Shown here in pieces: positions 42,960 through 51,057 of a DNA stretch of 64,000 nucleotides (the first letter of the stretch is position 1; each line of letters starts with the position of its first letter). This stretch comes from Alphaproteobacteria bacterium 41-28. Its GTDB lineage: Bacteria; Pseudomonadota; Alphaproteobacteria; UBA9655. The stretch is taken from assembly GCA_001897795.1 (NCBI GenBank), contig MKUL01000017.1, positions 155,818-219,817 of the forward strand, given 5' to 3'. The translations under genes and the position numbers were made by a program. Below the pieces are notes generated by a model. It searched no databases and was not told the origin of the DNA. It saw only the letters and a list, made by a program, of their open reading frames with translations.

Positions 42960-43092
42960 ACACAAAAAGGTCAGAGCACACCAGGTTGCTTCGATGGCAG
43001 AGGCGGTTACACTTTTAAAAGCTCCTCCTGATGCAACCGAAAAGTTTGTGTTGAAGTGGATTAAAAGTCTACAAAAAAACTATAATTTTTGA
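42928..43092 (+). pseudogene. Duplicated 3' end of lpxB
   Basis: An open frame of 54 codons (QLAPAFLKLLKHKKVRAHQV, ASMAEAVTLLKAPPDATEKF) with a stop at 43092. It corresponds residue by residue to the lpxB ending RLAPALLTLLKDESVRTRQV, AGMKEAISLLRAPPDTAAKI. It has no start or ribosome site and overlaps the Sel1 gene end in another frame. Confidence 0.75.
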
Positions 43093-44711
43093 GCGATATT
43101 TTTAATGAAATCAGGCTGTTGCGTTACATTTGTTTTAAGATAAGCTCGCATTATAGAGAATTTTTTGATGGGATCCACCTTTTGATCTGTCAAGGCCCAG
43201 AGAAGGTCATCAAAAAGGTTCAAATTAAACATTGGAACAGATAAAATTAATTGAAGAAGAGACTCTCTATCATGACTTTCAATGCCCTCAAAAGCTGCGT
43301 TGAGGATAGATATGGTCTCTTTTTCCTTATCATTGGGAACACGAGACAGAAACAGAGATCTTAGGTATGTTTCTCTATGGGAAACTTCTTCATAAGAAGG
43401 AAGGAAAAATTTGTTAAAAAATTTTTCAAGTGGTCTTTTAGCAAAATTTTGACGGTGGATTGAGCCAATTTTAAAAAAAACTTTTATGATTAAGCATTTG
43501 TAAAAGGTGCCGACTCCGCATAGTTGATTCACGAGCAGAGTAAAATTTTTTAACTCTGTTCCTATATGTGCCGATGCTATTTTAGTTACTTCCTCGCGCT
43601 CCTTCTTCCTCATATCTTGAACAGCAGTATTCAAGTGGTGTACAGCCTTTAACTCATGATCCTGCGGAACTCGAGAAAGATATAAAAATCTGTACAGGAT
43701 TTCTTTAGGCGAAACTTTTTGAAAAGGGGGAGAAAATTTTTCGAAGTCCTCAACAAATGTCTTTCTTTTTGAATAAGGCACCATTGATGCAGCATAAATA
43801 ATTTGGCTATCAATTCTTCCAGTGCCTACGTTTTTGCGGATACCTTTTAACCGTTCAACAAATTTAACAAAGTCGTGTATCTCCTTTTCAAAATTGGGGT
43901 TTAATTCGTTCTTTTCCTCGGGAGTCATTAAAAATCCATTAAGGGTATTAAGAATATCGCTTATATCCCTTCCATCCATTTCTGGAGTGATAAGGGGAAG
44001 AGTTTTGACTACAATTCTCCCTCTCGTTGTGATAACCTTATCTTCATCTTCAATATTCGAGGCTTTTAGAGCCCTTTCTCTGGGGATAGAAAAAAGCGTT
44101 TCAATGAGCTGACCTTTACCAAGCATATCTATTCTATCTCCTACCAAAAGTTTGGTATTCGTTATAATATAGCGTAGTTCCTGGAAAGGAATTCGACATA
44201 AGACTTCCAACAAATCAACAGAGTCCCTAATTTTGGTGGAAAAATTCTCATCCATTTCAGATGCAGATAAATCTTTTAAAGGAGAGAGATCTATAAAGTA
44301 TTCAAGTATCTGTTGAAAATCAAATTCTGTCATTTCATGTACATGTTTAAGTATATTTTTGTCCATTTCCAAAAGAAAGTGAATTAAGTATGATTCATGA
44401 ATGGCTTCTGGAATATGTTTAAGAAATAATACCCTGAATGGTTTTGGAACTCTAGAGAGCTGAAAAGAAGTGATTAATCTAAGAGCCTTATCCTCTATTT
44501 CTGACTTTGTCTTGTTAGAAGAGGGAATGGCTTGACTTGCGTTAATTAAGATATCCCACTTACAGAGAGGGATTTTAGAAAAAACCTTCAATAAAAGAAC
44601 GCGGTCGTTTAAATCTTGTGCGGTAAAATTTCGAAAAGTGGCCGACTCTGATTTGTTTTTTGAGACGGGCCAGCAAGGGGAGGGGCAGAAGGAGGAGAAA
44701 AAAAAGGCCAA
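43080..44711 (-). CDS. C-terminal part of a frameshifted large secreted-protein paralogue
   Basis: 543 codons matching residues from about 200 to the end of the 679-residue protein at 45486-47525: LLLKVFSKIPLCKWDILINA against LHLLEVFYKIPPVEWNTLVA, and repeated FLSRVP motifs (YLSRVPQDHELKAVHHLN, FLSRVPNDKEKETISILN). It has no signal peptide of its own. The N-terminal half lies in another frame at 44609-45289. An eight-A tract at 44698-44705 lies in the overlap; one additional base there would join both frames. Function unknown; helical repeat protein. Confidence 0.6.
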   Translation of the reverse strand: MAFFFSSFCPSPCWPVSKNKSESATFRNFTAQDLNDRVLLLKVFSKIPLCKWDILINASQAIPSSNKTKSEIEDKALRLITSFQLSRVPKPFRVLFLKHIPEAIHESYLIHFLLEMDKNILKHVHEMTEFDFQQILEYFIDLSPLKDLSASEMDENFSTKIRDSVDLLEVLCRIPFQELRYIITNTKLLVGDRIDMLGKGQLIETLFSIPRERALKASNIEDEDKVITTRGRIVVKTLPLITPEMDGRDISDILNTLNGFLMTPEEKNELNPNFEKEIHDFVKFVERLKGIRKNVGTGRIDSQIIYAASMVPYSKRKTFVEDFEKFSPPFQKVSPKEILYRFLYLSRVPQDHELKAVHHLNTAVQDMRKKEREEVTKIASAHIGTELKNFTLLVNQLCGVGTFYKCLIIKVFFKIGSIHRQNFAKRPLEKFFNKFFLPSYEEVSHRETYLRSLFLSRVPNDKEKETISILNAAFEGIESHDRESLLQLILSVPMFNLNLFDDLLWALTDQKVDPIKKFSIMRAYLKTNVTQQPDFIKNIAQKL

Positions 44712-45289
44712 TTTTTTTCTGAAATATGAGTAAGGATATTAAGGAGGAGGCAAAAGTCAAAGCCCTCTATTTTTGTAAAATTAAAAGATCGCACAGTGGA
44801 GTCTTCAAGAGGAATATTCGGCCCAAAAAAATAAGACTTCGCGATGCAAAAAATAGAAGCCCTTTCCTCCTCTTTAGGGATACGAGCTAAAGTATGTGAA
44901 ATGAGAGCGCGGTCCCATGAACTTGCTCCATGAATTTCCTCTGCAGTGAAAGTGGCCATGACGTTTTTAAGTAAAAAGTATTCGATTGAGACTACTTGCT
45001 TTTCTTTTACGTTTTCTTTTTCTGGTTGTTTTTTCTGGAAGGGCTCAATGCTTATATGAGGTTCCGTTTTTTCTCCAGATATTTTTGAAGAAAACTTTAT
45101 TTCTCTTGAGTCCCTTCGAAGATCCCCATCCGCTTCAATCCTTAGTAATTCTTTTGGCCATAAGCTTGGTCGCGAGTTCTTAGAATTCGATGCACCTCTA
45201 CTTTCCTCAAGTTCCATGGCTTGGCAAGAAAAAGATACTTGAGGACCTGCACAGAGGAGGAAGAAAAGAGCTTTTATGGCTTGATTCAT
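44609..45289 (-). CDS. N-terminal part of the frameshifted secreted-protein paralogue
   Basis: 226 residues: signal peptide (QAIKALFFLLCAGPQVSFSC) and MELEES, a variable charged region, then ARIPKEEERASIFCIAKSYF and KIEGFDFCLLLNILTHISEK, aligned with SITPEEKRSSVFVKAQSFLL and EMDGFDFAFLLHVISHLSKE of the neighbour gene. After PFFSPPSAPPL it loses similarity and stops. Probably a fragment of one gene with 43080-44711, though a short secreted product could still be made. Confidence 0.55.
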   Translation of the reverse strand: MNQAIKALFFLLCAGPQVSFSCQAMELEESRGASNSKNSRPSLWPKELLRIEADGDLRRDSREIKFSSKISGEKTEPHISIEPFQKKQPEKENVKEKQVVSIEYFLLKNVMATFTAEEIHGASSWDRALISHTLARIPKEEERASIFCIAKSYFFGPNIPLEDSTVRSFNFTKIEGFDFCLLLNILTHISEKNWPFFSPPSAPPLAGPSQKTNQSRPLFEILPHKI

Positions 45290-45346
45290 TCTGCGAACCT
45301 TCCAGAGAATTTTTAAGACATCTTAAGCCTTAAGATAATCTTATCA

Positions 45347-45375
45347 GTTCTAAAATTGCAATTAGATGTTTGCAA
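45347..45375 (-). promoter_or_regulatory. Promoter of the frameshifted paralogue
   Basis: Minus-strand TTGCAA, 17 bases, TAGAAC. About 110 bases of this upstream region are conserved with the region before the paralogue at 47525, including this promoter. Confidence 0.5.
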
Positions 45376-45485
45376 TATAAATAAATTACGCAAGATATAT
45401 AAAATTAATAATAAAAATCTATTGCTAATTACATTATGAAATTGTATTTGTCTCAGTTTTAAGAATAAGTTCCCTTGTAAAGAAT

Positions 45486-47525
45486 CTATTCATAAGATGT
45501 AGTATGTCGCTCTGCACGTACCAGCTCCTCCAAATCCTTCAAATTAGATGATGGAAAAGTTAAAGCTTTTTCAAGAATAGATTCACGACCATGACTTTCT
45601 ATGCCTTTAAAGGTGTCGTTAAGGATAGATATAACCTCTTCTTCCTTATCTTCGGGGATACGAGAAAGAAACAGAGATCTTAGGTATATTTCCGTAGGAG
45701 AAACTTCATCAAAAGGAGGAATAAAGGATTTATTAAAAAATTTTTCAAATGGTCTTTCAGCAAATTTTTTACGCTGAATTGACCCAATTTCAGAAAAGAC
45801 GTCTATGATTAAGGGTCTGTAAAAGCGGGGAAAACTTTGCTCCTCGAGCCTACTCACGAGCAGAGTAAAATTTTTCAACTCTGTTCCAACAAGAACGGAG
45901 GCTATTTTAGTTACTTTTAAGCGCTCTTTCTCCGACATACCTTGAACAGCTTTGTTTAAAAGAGCTACAGCATTTGACTCATGACCCGGCGGTACTCGAG
46001 AAAGATATAAAAATCTATGGAAGATTTCTTCAAGTGAAACCCTTTGAAAAGGAGGAGAAAATTTATTAAAGTGTTCTGAAAAATTCTTTCTTTTTTCATA
46101 AGGCATTATTGAAGCAGCGTAAATGATTTGGCTATCAACTTTGCCATCTGTGATGTTTTCACGAATTTGTTTTAACTCAGTCTTAACAAATTCAGTAAAG
46201 CCTATTATCCGAAACTCGCTCTCGGGATTAAACTCATCCTGTTCCTCATGAGTAATTAAAAATCCATCAAGAGCATTAATAACTTTGCTAATATCCGTTC
46301 CATCCATGTAGGGAGTGATAAGAGACAAAGCTTGATTTGCAATTAGGCTTGTCATTTGGCCAAATGGAGTGTTATCATCAATTTCTGAAGGTTCTACTTT
46401 CATTCTTTCGGGGATAAAAGAAAGTGTTTGAATGATATCTCCTCTGTGAGGCATATTCTTTCTATTCTCTATCAAATGTTTGGCATTTCTTAATACACAG
46501 CCTAGTCCTTTGAAAGGAATTCGGCATAAGACTTCAATCAAAGCAAAAGATTCCCTTGCCGTTGATTCAGGAGAAAAAGGGGAAAGATTTGAAAAGTCTT
46601 CAAGTATCTTCTGAAAATCGGAGGATGAAATTTCATCTATATTTTTAAATATATTTTCATCCAATTCCAAACAATAATGAAGTGAATAGGATTCAGGAAT
46701 GGCCTTAGTAATATATTCAAAAAATAAGTTCCTGAATGATCTCGGTATTTTAGAAAGTCGATAAGTAAATATTAGGTTAAGAGCGGTATCTCTTACTTGT
46801 GCTCCAGTATCTGGAAAGAATTTATTTTTTTGAACGAAAGCAACAAGAGTATTCCATTCTACTGGAGGAATTTTATAAAAGACCTCCAGAAGATGCAAAC
46901 GATTGGACCTCTCCTCAGGTGTAAGGGGCTGTAATGGAGCGACAGAAAAAAAGTCTTCGTTTTCTTTCGAGAGATGGGAAATAACATGAAGAAGGAAAGC
47001 AAAGTCAAAACCATCCATTTCTGCTAAAAGGAAAGATTGCGCCTTAACGAAGACAGAAGATCTTTTCTCCTCTGGAGTGATGCTGGTTAATCTTCGCATA
47101 ACATAAGCTCTATGATACGGGTTTATAAGCGTTTTTTCATCGTCGAAGAACTTTATAATATCCTCTATACTATATGTAATGGAGGTATCGAAGAGGGCAG
47201 GGGGAGCGCTGCGCGGGAGGGTTGATGGGCTACTTTCGTTTTTTTTGGGTTCCCTTCCTACATCAGGGCTTTTTCTACTTTCGGGGTAGACAGTTTTTTT
47301 AGACTCCTTTCCTCCTACAGTGCTGCCTCTTTTTCGGGCAGTTGGTTTGACAGGAAAAGATGAGGGCTCAAGATAACGTTTAAGATTATGTAAAGAACGA
47401 CTCCAAGAGAAATTATGAGGTTGTAATTCTTCATCTTCTTCTTTTTTTTCCATGCTTTGACAAGAAAAAGATAGTTGAGGACCAACGCAGAGAAGGAAGA
47501 AAAGAATTTTTATGGCTTGATTCAT
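45486..47525 (-). CDS. Large secreted helical-repeat protein, unknown function
   Basis: 679 residues: signal peptide (ILFFLLCVGPQLSFSCQS), a charged low-complexity region of about 90 residues (EPKKNESSPSTLPRSAPPA), then a long helical protein in which L-x-R-[IV]-P-type motifs recur (YRLSKIPRSF, YLSRVPPGHE, FLSRIPEDKE) at intervals, suggesting degenerate repeats. No enzyme motif found. It is the intact paralogue of the frameshifted gene downstream; both share promoter and signal-peptide sequence, so the locus arose by tandem duplication. The mature N-terminus MEKKEEDEE belongs to the M-E/D group. Confidence 0.65.
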   Translation of the reverse strand: MNQAIKILFFLLCVGPQLSFSCQSMEKKEEDEELQPHNFSWSRSLHNLKRYLEPSSFPVKPTARKRGSTVGGKESKKTVYPESRKSPDVGREPKKNESSPSTLPRSAPPALFDTSITYSIEDIIKFFDDEKTLINPYHRAYVMRRLTSITPEEKRSSVFVKAQSFLLAEMDGFDFAFLLHVISHLSKENEDFFSVAPLQPLTPEERSNRLHLLEVFYKIPPVEWNTLVAFVQKNKFFPDTGAQVRDTALNLIFTYRLSKIPRSFRNLFFEYITKAIPESYSLHYCLELDENIFKNIDEISSSDFQKILEDFSNLSPFSPESTARESFALIEVLCRIPFKGLGCVLRNAKHLIENRKNMPHRGDIIQTLSFIPERMKVEPSEIDDNTPFGQMTSLIANQALSLITPYMDGTDISKVINALDGFLITHEEQDEFNPESEFRIIGFTEFVKTELKQIRENITDGKVDSQIIYAASIMPYEKRKNFSEHFNKFSPPFQRVSLEEIFHRFLYLSRVPPGHESNAVALLNKAVQGMSEKERLKVTKIASVLVGTELKNFTLLVSRLEEQSFPRFYRPLIIDVFSEIGSIQRKKFAERPFEKFFNKSFIPPFDEVSPTEIYLRSLFLSRIPEDKEEEVISILNDTFKGIESHGRESILEKALTFPSSNLKDLEELVRAERHTTSYE

Positions 47526-47588
47526 CTTACGATCCTTCCAAAGAATTTTTATAAGAAAATCCTTAGATTTTAAGATAATCTTGTATAA

Positions 47589-47617
47589 ATTCTATAATTG
47601 CAATTAGATATCTGCAA
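47589..47617 (-). promoter_or_regulatory. Promoter of the 679-residue secreted protein
   Basis: Minus-strand TTGCAG, 17 bases, TAGAAT. Conservation with the duplicate at 45347-45375 supports function. Confidence 0.5.
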
Positions 47618-47768
47618 TATAAATAAATTATACAAGAACCATGCAATTGAAATAAAACGAAATGTGTATTCTGAAAGCGAATAAGGCCCGATGCATAGAC
47701 TCATGGCCATTCGGATGCTCAAAGAGCTGTTGAGAGTATTTAAAAAAACTGAAATGATAGCACACAGC

Positions 47769-47876
47769 GTGTCATCCTTGCCCCTGCCTATCCTTATAGG
47801 AAAAACTGTTTCTAATTACATAAGCGGGGGTTTGTTTCCAAAGGAAAACATTTAGCATCTCTTGGTCGAGGATCCA
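47769..47876. repeat. Palindromic element, family GTGTCATCC, copy F (half element)
   Basis: One hairpin only: GTGTCATCCTTGCCCC..AGCGGGGG..TTCCAAAGGAAAAC..GGTCGAGGATCC. It has the same inserted stem as copy C in the opposite orientation. The rest of the 47526-48056 gap is AT-rich; I see no gene. Confidence 0.8.
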
Positions 47877-48056
47877 AACAATCAAAAAACTTGCGCTCTT
47901 CGTTAATTTTTAAACTCCCCACTTTAAAAAAACTATGTATATTACCGCGTGCATTATTTTGGATTGACCAATGGATTCGAACGTTTTTCGAATCCAAATA
48001 GAAATATATTTGTTAATTTCTGATGTGTTGTTAATGGTTATTAAGGAGAATATTAA

Positions 48057-49241
48057 GTGTTTAGTTGGTTGTTTTTTAAAAATAGGTTTGTGTATGCGTT
48101 AATTGTTATGTTGACATCAATGGTAGAGACTGGGGGTGTATGGGCTATGGAAGAAGAAAGCTTTGATGTCCAGCCTTGCTCTTCTGTTATTCATCCGATG
48201 GAAGTTGATTTTGAGGATGATCCTCAAGCTCTGCTTGGACGTGGTAAAGACTTTCTTAACCAAGGCGAGTCTAAAGAAGCTTATGCATGTTTTGAAAATG
48301 CGAGTAAGCGGGGAGTATTTCTAGCGACGTGTTATTGTGCAGCCATGTGCGATACAGGTAAAGGAGTTCCGGAAGATAAGCCGAAAGCTATGGAATTGCT
48401 TACGAAAGCTTATTCTCAAGGTGGACCCAACCTCTTATACTCTATGGGTATAGAATGTTGTGAGGCTCAAAACTCACTTGCAGCTTTGGAATGGTTTAAG
48501 AGAGCTAAAATTAAGCACCACCCAGAAGCTCATCAACGTATGGGCGAAATATTTTATGAAAGAGGTTTTGGATTTTTTTTGATTAAGAAGTACAAAGAAG
48601 CTTTAAAACAGTTTCAGAAGGCAAAAAAAAATGGAAGTTTAGTGCGAGATTTAATACTTGCCGAAACGCGATTTTGGGTTGGCTATGAATACCTTTTGGA
48701 AAAAGATTATGTTAATGCTTACCGTTTCTACAAAGAGGCAGCAGTTCTAGGCCATCCAGAAGCTCAATTTTATCTCGCTATTAAGCATTATGAAAAACAA
48801 AAATATTCTAAATTTTTAAAATGGTGTAGGGAAGCTGCTGAAAATGACCAAATTGATGCTCAGTATCATCTTGGTATAAGCTATCTTGGATTATTAGATC
48901 TTGGTGGGAGCCTTCCTTTTGATGAAACTGAGGCCTTAGAATGGTTAAGGTGCGCTAAAAAGAAGAAACATCCCGAGGCTACTAAATATGTTGCTGAAGT
49001 GAGATACAACATTGGTGTTGGGTTTAATATGAACCAAGATTACGGTAAAGCTTTTGAGTACTTTCAGAAAGCTGCTTATGCAGGACATTCTAAAGCTCAA
49101 TTTAATCTTGGGGTTATGTACAGAAGGGGTGAAGGGGTTCCTAAAAGTGATGTCGATGCATTGAAATGGTTTGTGTATGCTGCTGCACAAGGTCACGTTA
49201 GAGCTCTTGAAGCTGTCAGTGATTATACAAGGGAGATGTGA
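48057..49241 (+). CDS. Secreted Sel1-repeat protein, multi-repeat
   Basis: 394 residues from GTG 48057 (AAGGAG upstream). A signal peptide (FVYALIVMLTSMVETGGVWA) and MEEESFDVQ precede about eight Sel1 units, for example AYACFENASKRGVFLATCYC, AYRFYKEAAVLGHPEAQFYL, AFEYFQKAAYAGHSKAQFNL and ALKWFVYAAAQGHVRALEAV. The solenoid should bind proteins outside the cytoplasm. The signal peptide and start context resemble those of the Sel1 genes at 41.7-42.9 kb, indicating paralogues split by the large secreted-protein genes. Confidence 0.8.
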   Translation: MFSWLFFKNRFVYALIVMLTSMVETGGVWAMEEESFDVQPCSSVIHPMEVDFEDDPQALLGRGKDFLNQGESKEAYACFENASKRGVFLATCYCAAMCDTGKGVPEDKPKAMELLTKAYSQGGPNLLYSMGIECCEAQNSLAALEWFKRAKIKHHPEAHQRMGEIFYERGFGFFLIKKYKEALKQFQKAKKNGSLVRDLILAETRFWVGYEYLLEKDYVNAYRFYKEAAVLGHPEAQFYLAIKHYEKQKYSKFLKWCREAAENDQIDAQYHLGISYLGLLDLGGSLPFDETEALEWLRCAKKKKHPEATKYVAEVRYNIGVGFNMNQDYGKAFEYFQKAAYAGHSKAQFNLGVMYRRGEGVPKSDVDALKWFVYAAAQGHVRALEAVSDYTREM

Positions 49242-49358
49242 TCACCATAGATCCCGCCTAAGGGATTTTTTGGTAGGGCAGAACATATAACCCCCTCCTC
49301 AAACAGAATTGACTATGCTAGGGTCTCTCCATAATAAATTCTTAGCCAAGAGAGTGGT

Positions 49359-50504
49359 ATGAAGCTAGCCGTCTTGAAAGAACGAAGGCCCTATGAAACG
49401 AGGGTTGCCGCAACGCCTGAATCAGTCAAGAAGCTGATCGCTTTGGGATTTCAGGTTGCTGTGGAAAAAGGCGCAGGCGAAAAATCCTACTTTCCAGACG
49501 ACGCTTATGAAACTGCGGGGGCCAAGATTGCTTCCACGCCTCAAAAAACCGTTGAGGGAGCTCAGGTTGTTTTAAAGGTCCAGCCCCCCATGACGAAAGC
49601 CGATGGTGGAGAAGATGAAGCCAAGCTTTTACCAGAAGGTGCTCTGTTGTTAGGAATTCTCCAGTCCCATACCAAACCCAAACTTCTTGAGGATTATAAT
49701 AAGCACAAAATTACAGCTTTTGCTCTGGAACTTGTTCCCCGAATTACCAGAGCGCAAGGCATGGATGTTTTGTCTTCACAGAGCAATCTTGCCGGCTATC
49801 GGGCGGTGATTGAAGCAGCAAATGCTTTTGAGCGAGCCTTTCCATTGATGATGACGGCGGCTGGGACCATTGCTCCCGCGCGGGTTCTGATTTTAGGAGC
49901 TGGTGTTGCGGGTCTTCAGGCCGTTGCAACAGCCAAGAGGCTTGGGGCGATTGTAAGTGTCTTTGATGTGCGTGCAGCTGCAAAAGAGCAAGTGGAAAGC
50001 CTCGGGGGAACCTTTGTAGAAGTTGAATCCCAGGAAACGGGAGAAGCCGCGGGTGGATACGCGAAAGAAATGAGTGCGGATTATAAGGCCCGTCAAGCAG
50101 CTAAGATTAAAGAAGTGCTCGCAAAATCCGATATTGCCATCACAACAGCACTGATTCCTGGAAAGCCAGCCCCTCGTCTGATTACGGCAGATATGGTTAA
50201 AGGAATGAAGCCTGGTTCGGTCATTATTGATCTTGCTGTTGAATCGGGTGGAAATTGTGAGGGAAGCGTTTTTGGCGAAGTGGTTGAAAAGAATGGAGTT
50301 AAGATTGTTGGATATGCCAACATGCCTGGTCGAATTCCAACCGATGCCAGTGCAGTTTATGCGCGGAACCTTTTGAATCTATTAACCCTGTGTGTGGATC
50401 AGGACTCAAAATCCCTTAAAATCAACTGGGATGATGAAATTATTCAAGCCATTGCCCTTACCCGAGATGGGAAAACGTTGCACCCTCAGAAAGGAGGGGC
50501 TTAA
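49359..50504 (+). CDS. pntAA: NAD(P) transhydrogenase subunit alpha part 1
   Basis: 381 residues: the soluble NAD(H)-binding domain I of proton-translocating transhydrogenase (MKLAVLKERRPYETRVAATP, NAD motif LILGAGVAGLQAVATAKRLG, then ESGGNCEGSVFGEVVEKNGV). With PntAB and PntB it couples the proton gradient to NADPH formation. The split of alpha into two genes is the alphaproteobacterial form. A repeat element of about 217 bp separates it from pntAB within the operon. Confidence 0.95.
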   Translation: MKLAVLKERRPYETRVAATPESVKKLIALGFQVAVEKGAGEKSYFPDDAYETAGAKIASTPQKTVEGAQVVLKVQPPMTKADGGEDEAKLLPEGALLLGILQSHTKPKLLEDYNKHKITAFALELVPRITRAQGMDVLSSQSNLAGYRAVIEAANAFERAFPLMMTAAGTIAPARVLILGAGVAGLQAVATAKRLGAIVSVFDVRAAAKEQVESLGGTFVEVESQETGEAAGGYAKEMSADYKARQAAKIKEVLAKSDIAITTALIPGKPAPRLITADMVKGMKPGSVIIDLAVESGGNCEGSVFGEVVEKNGVKIVGYANMPGRIPTDASAVYARNLLNLLTLCVDQDSKSLKINWDDEIIQAIALTRDGKTLHPQKGGA

Positions 50505-50509
50505 TAATG

Positions 50510-50726
50510 GCGTCATTCCGGGATTTAGAAACCCAATCCGAGGCCCAAAGGCCAGGATTAGGGTTTCTTAATACCCGGAACCTTGGGAAACGTTTATCTA
50601 ATTGCAAATGCCTCTCTAGGTTCCGGATATTAAGCATGCCCCCGCGAAGGCGGGGGACCAGGAATAATATAATTTTGTCTCTGGTTCCCCACTTTCGTGG
50701 GGACAAGCCTAAATTCCGGAATGACG
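50510..50726. repeat. Inverted-repeat element, family GCGTCATTCCGG, copy 3 with nested module
   Basis: Ends GCGTCATTCCGGGATTTAG and CTAAATTCCGGAATGACG. In place of the right third of copies 1 and 2 is a module with ends GCATGCCCCCGCGAAGG and CTTTCGTGGGGACAAGC that are inverted repeats of each other and hairpins themselves. Located 5 bases after the pntAA stop. Confidence 0.85.
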
Positions 50727-50755
50727 TGTTTGTTTTGTAAAAAAGGAGCTAACTG

Positions 50756-51046
50756 ATGGAATCAATCTCTCCCTTTGTCTTTGGCCTTACGGTCTTTATT
50801 CTTGCCGTTTTTGTTGGTTATTACGTCGTATGGAAAGTGACACCTGCTCTTCATTCGCCATTGATGTCGGTGACGAATGCGATCTCAAGTGTAATCATTG
50901 TTGGTGCGGTGCTTGCAGCAGGGACAGCCCAAGATCTGCTGACTCAACTCTTTGGTTTTGGGGCGGTTGTTATGGCTTCGGTCAATATTTTTGGGGGGTT
51001 TGTGGTCACACGCCGCATGCTCGGAATGTTCAATAAAAAGAAATAG
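50756..51046 (+). CDS. pntAB: NAD(P) transhydrogenase subunit alpha part 2
   Basis: 96 residues with three or four membrane helices ([56 protein letters not shown]), the membrane part of the alpha subunit. It forms the proton channel together with the membrane part of PntB. AAGGAGCT precedes the start. The end lies 11 bases before pntB. Confidence 0.94.
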   Translation: MESISPFVFGLTVFILAVFVGYYVVWKVTPALHSPLMSVTNAISSVIIVGAVLAAGTAQDLLTQLFGFGAVVMASVNIFGGFVVTRRMLGMFNKKK

Positions 51047-51057
51047 GATATTTTGTC

